Below, piece after piece: positions 7,788-17,049 of a DNA stretch of 64,000 nucleotides. The position numbers and the translations under genes were made by a program. This DNA comes from Acidicapsa acidisoli (GTDB taxonomy: Bacteria > Acidobacteriota > Terriglobia > Terriglobales > Acidobacteriaceae): the NCBI RefSeq assembly GCF_025685625.1, contig NZ_JAGSYI010000002.1, forward strand, positions 496,001 to 560,000. Reading direction: 5' to 3'. The notes beneath the pieces were generated by a model that saw only the letters and a program-made list of their open reading frames with translations, made no database searches and was not told the DNA's origin. Numbering within the stretch: position 1 is the first letter of the stretch; every line of letters begins with the position of its first letter.

Positions 7788-8732
7788 TCACTGGCTCGCT
7801 GTCATTCTCGGCAGGGCAGCACCCGGCCGCTCCGCGCGTTCAATGCGTTCCGGCGCCTTGCCTGCGCTGCGGCGTGATCGCGGAAGACTCTGCCCGTGAG
7901 AAACAAGCTCCGAAAGCGCCGAACGCAGGTGCAACACGGCGGACGCGTGAATCTGCGAAACTCTCGACTCTACCACCCCCAACGCCATGCCAATCTCCCG
8001 CATTGTCATCTCTTCGTAGTAGTACAGCGTCATAACCAGCCGTTCGCGCTCCGGCAACTCCTGAATCGCTCCAGCCAGGCGACCCTCCATTTCACTGCGC
8101 AGGCAACGAAACAAAGGATCCTCGTCAGGCCGTCCCGGTATGTAGGCCAGCTCTTCCTCGCCTGAGTCTTCGTTGCGCTCCAGGTGTAGCGTGCCAATCT
8201 CAAGGCCCTTCAACTCTCCAAGCAATTGTTGATACGCATCGAGACTGCTTCCCAACTCCAACGCAATTTCCTGTTCCGAGGGCGCGTGACCCAGCCGCGC
8301 CGTAAGCGTTCGAATCGCTTCCTCCACGGCTCGGCCCTTGCGCCGCAGTTCCCGGGGACTCCAGTCCAGCGTCCTCAGGCTGTCGAGAATTGCCCCGCGA
8401 ATCCGGAACTGCGCATAACTGCGGAACTGAACCTGTTTCGTCGAATCGAATTTTGCGAAGGCATCCATCAGGCCGACCACGCCAGCGGAAAACAGATCGT
8501 CCAACTCCACATGTTGCGGCAAACGCTCGTGAATCCGGCGCGCGAGGAAGCGGACGATCGGGAGATGCTCCAGCAGAAGACGCTCCTCTTCGCGCGTCAG
8601 GTCGAGCCGCACTGGAGTGTCTTTGCGATACTCATCCCCACTCGTTCCCGCGGCAGAAGCATCGGCGCTTCCATTCGGATTCGAAACATCGAGTGAAGCT
8701 GTTGGTTCGCCGCTCAATTCTGATCCCTGCAT
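7788..8732 (-). CDS. fliA: Flagellar sigma factor FliA (sigma-28)
   Basis: Alternative sigma factor of about 314 residues. Regions 2 (LPIVRFLARRIHERLPQHVE, DDLFSAGVVGLMDAF, QVQFRSYAQFRIRGAILDSLR), 3 and 4 (LPERERLVMTLYYYEEMTMREIGMALGV) are complete. DWSPRELRRKGR is typical of FliA. ATG at 8732 has AGGAG six bases upstream; the frame is open back to a TTG touching the flhA stop. The N-terminal 50 residues are a low-complexity extension rich in Ser and Ala. No flgM anti-sigma gene is seen. The position right after flhA, without flhF and flhG between, is notable. Confidence 0.94.
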   Translation of the reverse strand: MQGSELSGEPTASLDVSNPNGSADASAAGTSGDEYRKDTPVRLDLTREEERLLLEHLPIVRFLARRIHERLPQHVELDDLFSAGVVGLMDAFAKFDSTKQVQFRSYAQFRIRGAILDSLRTLDWSPRELRRKGRAVEEAIRTLTARLGHAPSEQEIALELGSSLDAYQQLLGELKGLEIGTLHLERNEDSGEEELAYIPGRPDEDPLFRCLRSEMEGRLAGAIQELPERERLVMTLYYYEEMTMREIGMALGVVESRVSQIHASAVLHLRSALSELVSHGQSLPRSRRSAGKAPERIERAERPGAALPRMTASQ

Positions 8733-8806
8733 CTTCGCTCCTGTCATGCACACCCTCGCTTGAAGTTGCGCCAGCCTGCTGCATCGCTGGAGCCAATTGC
8801 CTGAAC

Positions 8807-10936
8807 TCAACGAACGGTTCCCATGGGGCGGAGCCGCGTCTCAGCCGGAATGTCCGCAATTGCAACCACGGCCATCCGGGGCAGCCATGGCTCAATCCAA
8901 CGCCGGATGTAATATCGGGCTGGACTCGGTGCTAAGAGCACGGGAGTGGCCGTTGCGGGAGTGGTCGAGATAAGCTGCTTCAAAGAATCGACCAGGCGGC
9001 GAATCAGGGGCGACGTCGAACGAACCGGCCCGCTCAATTGCCGCTGTCCGGCTCCGGTCTCATGGGACAGGAAGTTCAGAATCTCCTCTTCGAGCGACTG
9101 CTCCATCAACAGAACCGGCAATTGACCGTCGCCATCCAGCAGAGGCTGAATCAACCGCCTTCCGAGCGCGTGTCGAGCCGCTTCCACCAAGGCAACGTGA
9201 TTCTTGTTGATCGCTGCGGTCTCAACCAGCGCCTCCAGGATCGATCCCATGTCGCGAATCGACACCCGCTCGCGCAGTAGCTGCTCCAGCACCCGCTGCA
9301 CCTCGCCGAGAGTCAGCAGCTTGGGGACAAGCTCTTCGAGCAGCTTTGGGTGTGTGTCGTTGAGCCCATCCAGAAGCCGCTTTGTTTCCGCCCGGCCGAG
9401 CAATTCATGCGCATGTTGTCGCAACATCTCACCCAGGTGCGTAGAAACAACTGTGACCGGATCGACAACGGAATAACCGGCTGCAATTGCCTGGTCCTCC
9501 AAAGTGGGAGCAATCCACAATGCAGGCACACCAAAGGCCGGCTCGCGTGTCTCTTTGCCGGGCAACGGACGCCGCACGCCTTCGCCCGAGACAGCGAGCA
9601 ACTGCGTTCCTTCGGTATGCCAACGCCCAATCTCGATTCCGCGCAGAGAGAACAGATACTCGCGAGGCCCCAGGCGCAAATTATCGGAGATATGCACCGG
9701 GGGCACTAGGAAACCAAGCTCTTGCGAAAGATGCCGCCGCAGAGTGCGCACACGGCCCAGAAGCTGGCCGCCCTGTTTCTCGTCGACCAGAGGAATCAGC
9801 TGAAAGCCGATCTCCAGGGTCAGCTCTTCAAGCTTCAGCAGCGCCGCCATCTCGTTTGCCGGAGCCACCGCGCCAGCCTTTGACTGAGCCGCAGTCGCCT
9901 CGCCGCCCGCTGAGGCTGTCTCTGCATCACCGGCAGCGGCACTCTTTCCAAGACTGCGCGCGGCAATTACAAGCGCAAGGGAAACCAGCAGGAATGCGAA
10001 CTTGGGTAGTCCCGGAATCAGGCATAGTGCCGCACTGACTCCCGCAGCCATGTACAACGTCGCTGGGCGATCAAAGAGCTGTGTGCGCAGTTCTCCGGAG
10101 AGTGTCACGGCTGAATTTGTTCGCGTGAGCGTGATGCCTCCGGCCACCGAAACCAGCAGGGACGGAATCATCGTCACCAGGCCATCGCCCACGGTCAGCA
10201 CCGTATAGGTGCGTACAGCCTCGGCAAGATCAACACCTTGCTGCAACGTGCCGATCAGCAGGCCCGCGATGATGTTGATGGCCGTGATAAGAATCGTAGC
10301 CATCGAATCCCGCTGGCTGAAGCGCGCGGCACCGTCCATCGCTCCGTAAAACTCGGCTTCCCGGGCGATTGCCTGGCGGCGACGACGCGCCTCATGTTCG
10401 TTGATCAGTCCGGCATTCAAGTCCGCGTCGATGGCCATCTGTTTGCCCGGCAGTGCATCGAGCGTGAATCGCGCGGTTACCTCAGCGGTGCGGACCGCGC
10501 CATGCGAAACCACGAGAAACTGAATCGCGATCAGCGCCAGAAAGAGCACAAAGCCAACCACATAGTTCCCGCCGACGACAAACTGACCAAAGGCCTCAAT
10601 AACATTTCCCGCCGCCGCCGTGCCTTCCGATCCGTGCAGCAGGATTCGCCTGCTTGAGGCGATGTTGAGGGAAAGCCGGAAGAGTGTCAGCAACAAAAGC
10701 AGTGTCGGAAAGACGCTCAATTCGACAGCACGGCGCACCTGTACTGCAGACAGGAACACGATCACCGACGCGGCAATCGAAAGCGCCAGCAGCATGTCCA
10801 GCACCCCGGACGGGAGCGGAACGAGCATGACAAACATCACGCTGATGGCACCGATTGGCAATAGGAACTCGCCCAACCGGCTCCACATCCCTGCTAGCCG
10901 TGTTCCCGGCGCGTTGACAACAACCGCTGTACTCAT
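8807..10936 (-). CDS. flhA: Flagellar export apparatus protein FlhA
   Basis: Largest membrane component of the flagellar type III export gate, 709 residues. The N-terminal half has about eight hydrophobic segments and the conserved FHIPEP-type cytosolic loop (ARFTLDALPGKQMAIDADLNAG, EHEARRRRQAI). The C-terminal cytosolic domain binds export chaperones (GIEIGRWHTEGTQLLAVSG, DPVTVVSTHLGE). It starts with an ATGA overlap with flhB, so translation is coupled. The fliA start lies just past its stop. Confidence 0.97.
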   Translation of the reverse strand: MSTAVVVNAPGTRLAGMWSRLGEFLLPIGAISVMFVMLVPLPSGVLDMLLALSIAASVIVFLSAVQVRRAVELSVFPTLLLLLTLFRLSLNIASSRRILLHGSEGTAAAGNVIEAFGQFVVGGNYVVGFVLFLALIAIQFLVVSHGAVRTAEVTARFTLDALPGKQMAIDADLNAGLINEHEARRRRQAIAREAEFYGAMDGAARFSQRDSMATILITAINIIAGLLIGTLQQGVDLAEAVRTYTVLTVGDGLVTMIPSLLVSVAGGITLTRTNSAVTLSGELRTQLFDRPATLYMAAGVSAALCLIPGLPKFAFLLVSLALVIAARSLGKSAAAGDAETASAGGEATAAQSKAGAVAPANEMAALLKLEELTLEIGFQLIPLVDEKQGGQLLGRVRTLRRHLSQELGFLVPPVHISDNLRLGPREYLFSLRGIEIGRWHTEGTQLLAVSGEGVRRPLPGKETREPAFGVPALWIAPTLEDQAIAAGYSVVDPVTVVSTHLGEMLRQHAHELLGRAETKRLLDGLNDTHPKLLEELVPKLLTLGEVQRVLEQLLRERVSIRDMGSILEALVETAAINKNHVALVEAARHALGRRLIQPLLDGDGQLPVLLMEQSLEEEILNFLSHETGAGQRQLSGPVRSTSPLIRRLVDSLKQLISTTPATATPVLLAPSPARYYIRRWIEPWLPRMAVVAIADIPAETRLRPMGTVR

Positions 10937-12210
10937 GACTCTCCTCGCTTAGGTGGTAATTGCGACGTCGATTCCGTCGCGGCCTTCGGTTCTCCGTGCG
11001 AACCGTGACCGTCTTCCTTACCGCGCCTGACACGGTCGCGCATACCAGGAATCCGCGCCAGCGCAACTGTGGAACTCGCCGCGGTGCCGGGAACAGATTC
11101 GGACACGCGCGACGATCCATCCCTTCGTGCGGCGGCTGCGCGCTCTCGGCGCTGCTGCGTCTCGCGCTCGACGCGCTGGCGATACAGGAACGCCAGAATC
11201 GAGGCCACAGCAGCATAGAGATCTACCGGAATCGATTCGCCCGGAGCCACAGAGCGATACAGCGACCGCGCCAAGGGCGGGTTCTCAATGATCGGAACTC
11301 CGGCCCAACGAGCCTGCTCTTTAATCTCCTCGGCAAGCAGATTCCTGCCCTTGGTCAGCACCTTCGGAGCTTCCATGGCCCCGAAATCGAACTCCAGCGC
11401 GACCGCATAGTGCGTCGGATTGGTGATCACCACCGTGGCTTTGGCCACATCGGCCTGCACGCGACGCCGCCTGGCCTGACGCTGCAGATTGCGAATTCGC
11501 CCGCGAATCTGCGGATTGCCCTGCGACTCCTTGTATTCATCCCGCATATCCTGCCGGCTCATCTTGAGACGCTGCTCGCGGCTGCGCCATTCCACCGCAT
11601 AATCGATCGCCGCCCACGCAAAGAGCAGCCAGGCCGCAGTCAACAGTAAGCCGTAGACATCGCCGCTCAACGCAATCATGCGCACGGAAGAAAACGGAGG
11701 CATGTCCCACTGCCGCGCCATCCTCTGCACGGCAAAGATCGCAAGCACCGCCGCAGGGATCATCGATTTGCCCAGCCGCGCCGCCGAGCGAAGCGAAAAG
11801 AGATTTTTCAGATTCGACAGAGGATTGATGCGGTCGAATTTCACGCCAAGCAGCTGGGGATGCACCTGAACTCCACCCGTCTGCATTACCCCGGCTGCAA
11901 GCGCAGCTGTGGCAACCCCGGCGCTGGCAAGGCCAACGGGCGCGAGTATCGTCATCGCCAGTCCCTCCAGCGAACGCATCGTCGCATCCGCCGTCTCCGG
12001 CTCCCAGGCGGACAACCTGCCATAACTGAGAAAGCCTCCTGCAGCCTGAACCCAGGCCGAGAGGAGGCGTGGGCCGATGAATCCAAGCAACATCACTCCC
12101 GCAAGCGTCCCGGCCGCCGCACTCAGCTCGCGGCTGTGCAGTACGTCGCCTTCCTTGCGCGCCTTTTCGCGCCGCTGCGGAGTAGCCTGTTCTGTGCGCT
12201 CGCCGGCCAT
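10933..12210 (-). CDS. flhB: Flagellar export switch protein FlhB
   Basis: Export-apparatus membrane protein of 425 residues that switches substrate from rod/hook to filament. It begins with the family ERTEQATPQRREKARKEGDV, has four membrane segments and then the cytosolic domain with the self-cleavage site N264-P-T-H267. GVPIIENPPLARSLY follows. The C-terminal 60-70 residues form an unusually long, Arg- and Glu-rich then Ser-rich tail, longer than in enteric FlhB. It starts two bases after the fliR stop and overlaps flhA by ATGA. Confidence 0.96.
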   Translation of the reverse strand: MAGERTEQATPQRREKARKEGDVLHSRELSAAAGTLAGVMLLGFIGPRLLSAWVQAAGGFLSYGRLSAWEPETADATMRSLEGLAMTILAPVGLASAGVATAALAAGVMQTGGVQVHPQLLGVKFDRINPLSNLKNLFSLRSAARLGKSMIPAAVLAIFAVQRMARQWDMPPFSSVRMIALSGDVYGLLLTAAWLLFAWAAIDYAVEWRSREQRLKMSRQDMRDEYKESQGNPQIRGRIRNLQRQARRRRVQADVAKATVVITNPTHYAVALEFDFGAMEAPKVLTKGRNLLAEEIKEQARWAGVPIIENPPLARSLYRSVAPGESIPVDLYAAVASILAFLYRQRVERETQQRRERAAAARRDGSSRVSESVPGTAASSTVALARIPGMRDRVRRGKEDGHGSHGEPKAATESTSQLPPKRGES

Positions 12211-12212
12211 CT

Positions 12213-13013
12213 CTATCCTCGTCCGCCATGAGCAATCAGCCTCTCGGCCACATCGAGCAGATTGCTGAAGCGGGCCTCAATGAAACGAGGCCAGAGCGCC
12301 AGCGAACCGATCAGCAAAACGAAGCCCGTAAGCGTCTTGGACGGAACCGTTAAAGCAACCACGGGAAGCTGCGGAGAAAGCTTGCCTAGCAGTGCCACCG
12401 AGATCTCAACAAGCACCGTCGCCGCCAGTACCGGAGCAGCCAGCTCCAGCGCAGCGAAAAACGATCCCGAAAGCATCGGCACCAGCGCCTTCGCCGAAAC
12501 AGAAATCGCAGCCAGCGGAAAACTGCCCAGCGGCACCGCGCGCACGCTGCGAACCATCGACGCCAGCAGCAGCCGATCCAACCCGGCCGTGATCAGCACC
12601 AGCGTCCCCATCATCTGAAACAGATCGCCCATCAGCGGCGTTTGAATCTCCGACGCCGGATCGAGCAGATTGACCAGCGAGAAGCTGAACTGCAATCCCA
12701 CAATCTGCCCCGCGATCAAGAGCATCTCGTTCAATAGGCTCAGCGTAAGGCCATAGATCACTCCTATCGCCGCCTCGCCAAGGATCCCCTCAAAGCTCAG
12801 CTCTACTCCAGCGCCATTCCCTTTGGCTGCGGCCACTGCAATCGTCGGCACAAGAAGAACGCACACTGCAAACGAGAACAGCGCTTTCGTCCGCGTCGGG
12901 ATAGCCCGCGAGACAAAGAACGGAGCGAGCGCGATCATCGAGCTCACCCTTACCAGCGCGAGAACGAGAGCCGCACCCATCGAATTCCAATCCGCTGAAT
13001 TCCATTCAGCCAC
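12213..13013 (-). CDS. fliR: Flagellar export protein FliR
   Basis: Integral membrane protein of 266 residues, part of the FliPQR export channel. It is nearly all hydrophobic segments, with family features LVRVSSMIALAPFFVSRAIPTRTK, FEGILGEAAIGVIYGL and PASEIQTPLMGDLFQMMGTL. The start is a GTG at 13013 with GAGGAGG upstream. It follows fliQ by about 40 bases and precedes flhB by 2. The order fliO-P-Q-R-flhB-flhA is the standard one. Confidence 0.95.
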   Translation of the reverse strand: MAEWNSADWNSMGAALVLALVRVSSMIALAPFFVSRAIPTRTKALFSFAVCVLLVPTIAVAAAKGNGAGVELSFEGILGEAAIGVIYGLTLSLLNEMLLIAGQIVGLQFSFSLVNLLDPASEIQTPLMGDLFQMMGTLVLITAGLDRLLLASMVRSVRAVPLGSFPLAAISVSAKALVPMLSGSFFAALELAAPVLAATVLVEISVALLGKLSPQLPVVALTVPSKTLTGFVLLIGSLALWPRFIEARFSNLLDVAERLIAHGGRG

Positions 13014-13054
13014 GCTCGCACCTCCTCGCTTTCGTTGTTACAAACAGCAATCGA

Positions 13055-13324
13055 TCAGTGAAGAAAACGATCGAAGTTGGTGAACAGAGACACGGTGTAC
13101 GCCGTCAGCCGATGCAGAAACCAAGGCATCCCAACGGTCAGAATCGTCACCACTGCAAAGAGCCGAGGCACCGCGGTCAGCGACTGCTCCTGCAACGAGG
13201 TGAGCGTCTGCAACAGGCTTAATAAGAAGCTCAGCAGCGCCGCCGCAAGCAGAATGGGCGCGGCCACAATCATCGCCTCCCGCAATAAATGCCGCATCAC
13301 TTCGGCGACCTGGTCCGGACTCAT
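13055..13324 (-). CDS. fliQ: Flagellar export protein FliQ
   Basis: Small membrane protein, 89 residues with two hydrophobic helices (MIVAAPILLAAALLSFLLS and LFAVVTILTVGMPWFLH) joined by the conserved LLQTLTSLQEQSL loop. It is part of the FliPQR export channel. ATG at 13324 has AGGGG about seven bases upstream; the ATG two codons earlier (13330) is too near that site. It lies 24 bases after fliP. Confidence 0.95.
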   Translation of the reverse strand: MSPDQVAEVMRHLLREAMIVAAPILLAAALLSFLLSLLQTLTSLQEQSLTAVPRLFAVVTILTVGMPWFLHRLTAYTVSLFTNFDRFLH

Positions 13325-13348
13325 CCCCATTCCCCTTTCGCATGCGCG

Positions 13349-14086
13349 TCAAAAGCTCTTCAACAGCGACCCGGTCACCAGATTCCAGCCGTCGACCATC
13401 ACAAACAGCAGGATCTTGAGCGGGGTTGAAACCACCACCGGCGGCAGTTGGAACATGCCAATCGAAGTCGTAATCGCAGCCGTCACCATGTCGATCAGCA
13501 GAAAAGGCAGATACAACACAGCACCGATCACAAACCCAGCCTTCAACTCGGAAAGCATGTAGGCCGGAATGACTGCGCGCAGCGGCAGATCCTCAGGCTT
13601 CGCAGGGCGCGGGATCTGCCCAGCCGCCGTAAATAGCGCCAGATCCTTTTCCCGTGCGTAACGCAGCATGAATGTCTTGATGGGCACAGAGCCACGGTCG
13701 ATTGCCTCCCAGCCAGTGATCTCACCATTGCGATAAGGCGTCACAGCCTGCTGCTCCACAGACACCAGGACTGGCTGCATCAGGAACCACGTCATCACAA
13801 GGCCAAGACCGAGAAGCGTGGGATTGGAGGGCGCGGTCTGCGTCCCAAGAGCCTGTCGCAGAAAGTGAAAGACCACCATAAGCCGCACCATCGGCGTAAC
13901 CGCCATGATCAGCGAAGGCAACAACGTAATCGCGGTCAGAACGAAGAGAATGGTCCAGGGAGTTGAGTCTCCGGGATGCAGCTTGGCGCCCAGATCCGGC
14001 AATACGGGCACAGCCGCACTCGGCACCGCGATCCAGAACGCCAGATGCGCAGGCACGCGGAACAAAAGCATCTGCACGCTTACCAT
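13349..14086 (-). CDS. fliP: Flagellar export protein FliP
   Basis: Core of the export channel, 245 residues, with an N-terminal signal-like segment and four membrane helices. Diagnostic stretches are LFVLTAITLLPSLIMAVTPMVR, VVFHFLRQALGTQTAPSNPTL, the loop RDxALF-like REKDLALFTAA, and the C-terminal DMVTAAITTSIGMFQLPPV. The start overlaps the fliO-like gene by 7 bases. Length and motif order are normal. Confidence 0.97.
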   Translation of the reverse strand: MVSVQMLLFRVPAHLAFWIAVPSAAVPVLPDLGAKLHPGDSTPWTILFVLTAITLLPSLIMAVTPMVRLMVVFHFLRQALGTQTAPSNPTLLGLGLVMTWFLMQPVLVSVEQQAVTPYRNGEITGWEAIDRGSVPIKTFMLRYAREKDLALFTAAGQIPRPAKPEDLPLRAVIPAYMLSELKAGFVIGAVLYLPFLLIDMVTAAITTSIGMFQLPPVVVSTPLKILLFVMVDGWNLVTGSLLKSF

Positions 14087-14547
14087 GAGACCCTGCTCAC
14101 TGGCCTTGCGGACCTCGCCGATTGAGCACTGAAACCCGGTCTTCGGGAGAGCTTTCGTGGAATGGCCAACGGTTTCATCTCTCCTGTAGCAGGGCCGCTT
14201 TCTAGAGCACTTGGGAAGGATTCGTCGCGGCGAGGCTCAGCACTGTTAAGAGAAAAGAAGGACGCGGCTCCATCCGCCGAGGACGCCACTAGCAGTCGTT
14301 GACCCTCGGCCTCAATTAGCGCAACTGTCTGGCGAGCACCCAACTCAATCCGCGCAATCAATGCCAATTGGGCCGGACGTGCCGCCGAAACTTGCCACCC
14401 GCGCACAAAACGAGCAATCAGGCCAGTTCCGAGCTTGTTTGCGAAGAAGTATCCAGGGCTGTCCAGGTGAGTTCGAAGATAGCCCAGATCACCTTCGAGA
14501 TCGGTCATCGCACGTTCTCTCGTATCGACTGCGAGTTTTTGTTTCAT
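14080..14547 (-). CDS. fliO: FliO-like flagellar assembly protein
   Basis: Protein of 155 residues in the fliO slot just before fliP, overlapping it by 7 bases. The central part LALIARIELGARQTVALIEAEG and QRLLVASSADG matches the short conserved core of FliO (basic residue, LG-x-[KR]-Q, then RLL). Unlike most FliO it shows no convincing membrane helix at the N-terminus, which is charged (DTRERAMTDLEGDLGYLR). FliO stabilises FliP during channel assembly. The call rests on position plus this short motif. Confidence 0.65.
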   Translation of the reverse strand: MKQKLAVDTRERAMTDLEGDLGYLRTHLDSPGYFFANKLGTGLIARFVRGWQVSAARPAQLALIARIELGARQTVALIEAEGQRLLVASSADGAASFFSLNSAEPRRDESFPSALESGPATGEMKPLAIPRKLSRRPGFSAQSARSARPVSRVSW

Positions 14548-14630
14548 CGTTCTCCCTGCCTAGTCCGCTGGGTTGTTCCATCCGGTCCGGTTATGCGCGT
14601 GCAACGATTCTGAGAGGTGCGGAAAGGTCT

Positions 14631-15125
14631 TCAGGCAAGTCGCGTAACACGTACCGCCAGCCGGGCATCCACCACTTCAAATTCGCTCCACGCCAGCTGC
14701 ACTTCGCCTGAGGACAACGGCAGATCTTCTCCATGCCCCCATTGCGTTTCGATCAATTCGTCCGGCGCCATCGCGAGCAGATTCCGAACCCGGAAGTCGC
14801 GTACCGGCACTGACACCAGCAGCCCCACCGGCAGCCTTTCCATAGGCGCGGGAAGCCGCATGAGTTCCGCGTCTTCCTCTGTCTTGATTTCACCGTCCGC
14901 CGCAACTTCATTGGCTCGCAATTTACCGCTCTGAACCAGGCCTGAGACACCGTTGGCCTTCCATGAGGACTGGGAGCCAGGGTCGCCATGGACATCGTTT
15001 TTGTGAGCAACGCCATCGTCTGGAACGCCGCTCTGAACGGAGGCCGGATGAGACTGAGATACTGGATGGGATGCAACTGCGGATGCGGGAGTAGGGACTT
15101 GCCTCGGTGGAAACTGGGTAGCCAT
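14631..15125 (-). CDS. Second FliN/SpoA-domain protein
   Basis: Protein of 164 residues. Residues 1-95 are polar and low in complexity. The C-terminal 70 are a SpoA (FliM/FliN C-terminal) domain: LPVGLLVSVPVRDFRVRNLLAM, PDELIETQWGHGEDLPL, and VQLAWSEFEVVDARLAVRVTRL. ATG at 15125 has AGAGGG upstream; the frame is open further 5' without a good start. It heads the fliOPQR-flhBA block, just downstream of the flgE terminator. With the FliY-like FliN at 5772-6590 there are two FliN-type proteins. It may be a second C-ring or export-docking subunit. Confidence 0.75.
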   Translation of the reverse strand: MATQFPPRQVPTPASAVASHPVSQSHPASVQSGVPDDGVAHKNDVHGDPGSQSSWKANGVSGLVQSGKLRANEVAADGEIKTEEDAELMRLPAPMERLPVGLLVSVPVRDFRVRNLLAMAPDELIETQWGHGEDLPLSSGEVQLAWSEFEVVDARLAVRVTRLA

Positions 15126-15275
15126 GTGTGCCCTCTTGCGGAATGGAAGAGCACGTGCGTGTCCCAAGTTGGTGCAATTCAATTAGAAAGATTTCATCTT
15201 CGCTACGAGCGGAGACTATCCGGAAATCGTCCGAATAATTCGGCGCTTCTTCGTCGAGCACGCAGGGATAGAGCA

Positions 15276-15309
15276 TATAAAAGAGGCCGCCGATTCTTCC
15301 GGCGACCTC
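15276..15309 (-). terminator. Terminator downstream of flgE
   Basis: On the minus strand a GC-rich stem (GAGGTCGCCG with CGGCGGCCTC, one mismatch) is followed by TTTTATAT. It lies about 70 bases past the flgE stop and before the second SpoA gene, so it likely ends the flgB-to-flgE transcript. Confidence 0.75.
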
Positions 15310-15328
15310 TCCCGTAGGTATGACAGAC

Positions 15329-15380
15329 TTCCGGCTGTCCGATCCTGCACGGCCTTCCGGCTATCCGATCCTGCACGGCC
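15329..15380. repeat. 26-bp tandem repeat, two copies
   Basis: Two adjacent 26-base units (15329-15354 and 15355-15380), each starting TTCCGGCT and ending CTGCACGGCC, differing at one base (G/A). The second ends directly against the flgE stop codon, between flgE and its terminator. It looks like a recent slippage duplication. Confidence 0.9.
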
Positions 15381-16910
15381 TCAGTGGATCATATTGATGG
15401 TTTCCTGAGCGATCGTGTCGAAGGTGGTAACTCCCTTAGAGTTAGCCTCAAAGGCCCGCTGCGCAATGATCAAGTCCGAGAACTCGGCCGAGATGTTGAC
15501 ATTGGAAGCTTCGAGCGTGTCGTCATTGATCGTTCCCAGCCCGGCTGTTCCCGAGGCTCCAACAGAGGCGGTGCCGCTGGCCTGCGTTGTCGCATAGTTC
15601 CCATCTCCTAACAGCTGCAGCCCCTGCGGATTGGCAACATTAGCCAGCGCCAACTGTCCGACAGCCAATGTCTGGTTATTCGAGAAGGTAGCGTTGACGG
15701 TGCCATCACTGGCGATACTGAAGCCGGTATAACTCCCGGCGGCGAAACCATCCTGTGTCGTCCCCGTAGCGGCGGAGGCCACGTCGCTTTGCGTAATCGT
15801 CGGAGTGCCCGCGCTTCCGAGGATATTAAAGCTCATCGTCATATTCGCAGCGCCATCCGATAAGCCGGAGAAACTTATACCCGAAATATTCGATGCTGGA
15901 TTAGTGAGATCACCGCTCGAATTGAAGGTCAAGGTTCCGGTGGTGTTGGCTGAGACCGGATCCTGGATCACGCTGCCGGCGGTTGAAATGTTGGCTCCGG
16001 AAATGGTCAACTGTCCACCCGGCGTGGAAGCGACGGTCACGCCCGTAAGGCCAGCCGCAGTCACTGCGGTCTGAAGAGAAGTGGCATACGCTGCAACGGT
16101 TTCCCCGGCGGTGACCGGCGGCACAGTGATGGTCGCCGTGCCCGAGGCTGTTGGCCCGGTAATTGTCAGGTTCGTCCCTGGATCCACCGTAGCCAGGGTA
16201 CCGGCGCTCGACCCGAAATTATATGTGATGGTTGTAGCGCCCGCTGCAGTGTTCGAGGCCGCCGTGAGCGTGTCGGGCATCGAGACGTTATAACTCCAGG
16301 TGTTGGTCGCAGTCTTCGTGTAGGTAACAGTTGCGATATGCGACTGTCCCAGCGAGTCATACACCGTCACCTGCGCCGGAAGTGTCGTCCCGATGGCGGC
16401 CGACGAATCCAGATTGGCATTCATGCCGAAACTCGTCGTTGCCTGGGCCGGCTGTACCTGTCCCACAGGCAGGTTGATTCCTGCCAGCGGAGCATTCGTA
16501 TTGACTACCCCATTCGTCGCGGGAAAGCCCATTACCTGCTCGCCCGCCTGGGTTTCCAGACTCCCCGTTTGGCTGACCGAGAAATTACCGTCGCGTGTAT
16601 AGACATTGGCGCCTCCGTCGTTCACAACGAAGAATCCATTCCCGACCAGTTCCACATTGCTCGCGCTATCGGTCGAGATCTGGCTACCCTGGCTGAAGTC
16701 CGACTGAATCGAAGAAACATCGACGCCGGAGCCGACCTGAATCGGATCGCCCGACCCCTGCTCCCCAATCTGCTGGTAAAACGTATCCGAGAAATTGGCC
16801 GTCTGCGCTTTGAAGCCCGTCGTGTTGAGATTGGCCAGGTCGTTGGCGATCGTGTTCAGAGCCGTTGTATCGGCCTCCAATCCAGAAAGTGGAATGTAAA
16901 AGCTTGCCAT
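15381..16910 (-). CDS. flgE: Flagellar hook protein FlgE
   Basis: Hook subunit, 509 residues. It starts MASFYIPLSGLEADTTALNT with NDLANLNTTGFKAQTANF, and carries VGNGFFVVNDGG and YTRDGNFSVSQTG, then a long Thr/Ser/Gly/Ala-rich variable middle, ending with SNVNISAEFSDLIIAQRAFEAN. The ATG at 16910 has AGGAGGAG upstream; the open frame upstream is not coding. The insert (about residues 230-400) makes it longer than the enteric hook protein. It follows flgD, its capping chaperone. Confidence 0.95.
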   Translation of the reverse strand: MASFYIPLSGLEADTTALNTIANDLANLNTTGFKAQTANFSDTFYQQIGEQGSGDPIQVGSGVDVSSIQSDFSQGSQISTDSASNVELVGNGFFVVNDGGANVYTRDGNFSVSQTGSLETQAGEQVMGFPATNGVVNTNAPLAGINLPVGQVQPAQATTSFGMNANLDSSAAIGTTLPAQVTVYDSLGQSHIATVTYTKTATNTWSYNVSMPDTLTAASNTAAGATTITYNFGSSAGTLATVDPGTNLTITGPTASGTATITVPPVTAGETVAAYATSLQTAVTAAGLTGVTVASTPGGQLTISGANISTAGSVIQDPVSANTTGTLTFNSSGDLTNPASNISGISFSGLSDGAANMTMSFNILGSAGTPTITQSDVASAATGTTQDGFAAGSYTGFSIASDGTVNATFSNNQTLAVGQLALANVANPQGLQLLGDGNYATTQASGTASVGASGTAGLGTINDDTLEASNVNISAEFSDLIIAQRAFEANSKGVTTFDTIAQETINMIH

Positions 16911-17049
16911 CGGAACTCCTCCTGAGTGGTTCCCGGTAATTGCCTCCGAAGCACAAAACCTCTCCAGTGGCTCGTGTTGGTTTTCCGCCGACCTGGTTCC
17001 GACGGGCAAGAACGAAATGCAAACGAGAAATCAATTTGCGATACAGTGC

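Noticed and set aside
16911-17049. Sigma-54 promoter upstream of flgE
   Set aside because: The best TGG/TGC pair is off by one base from the required spacing.
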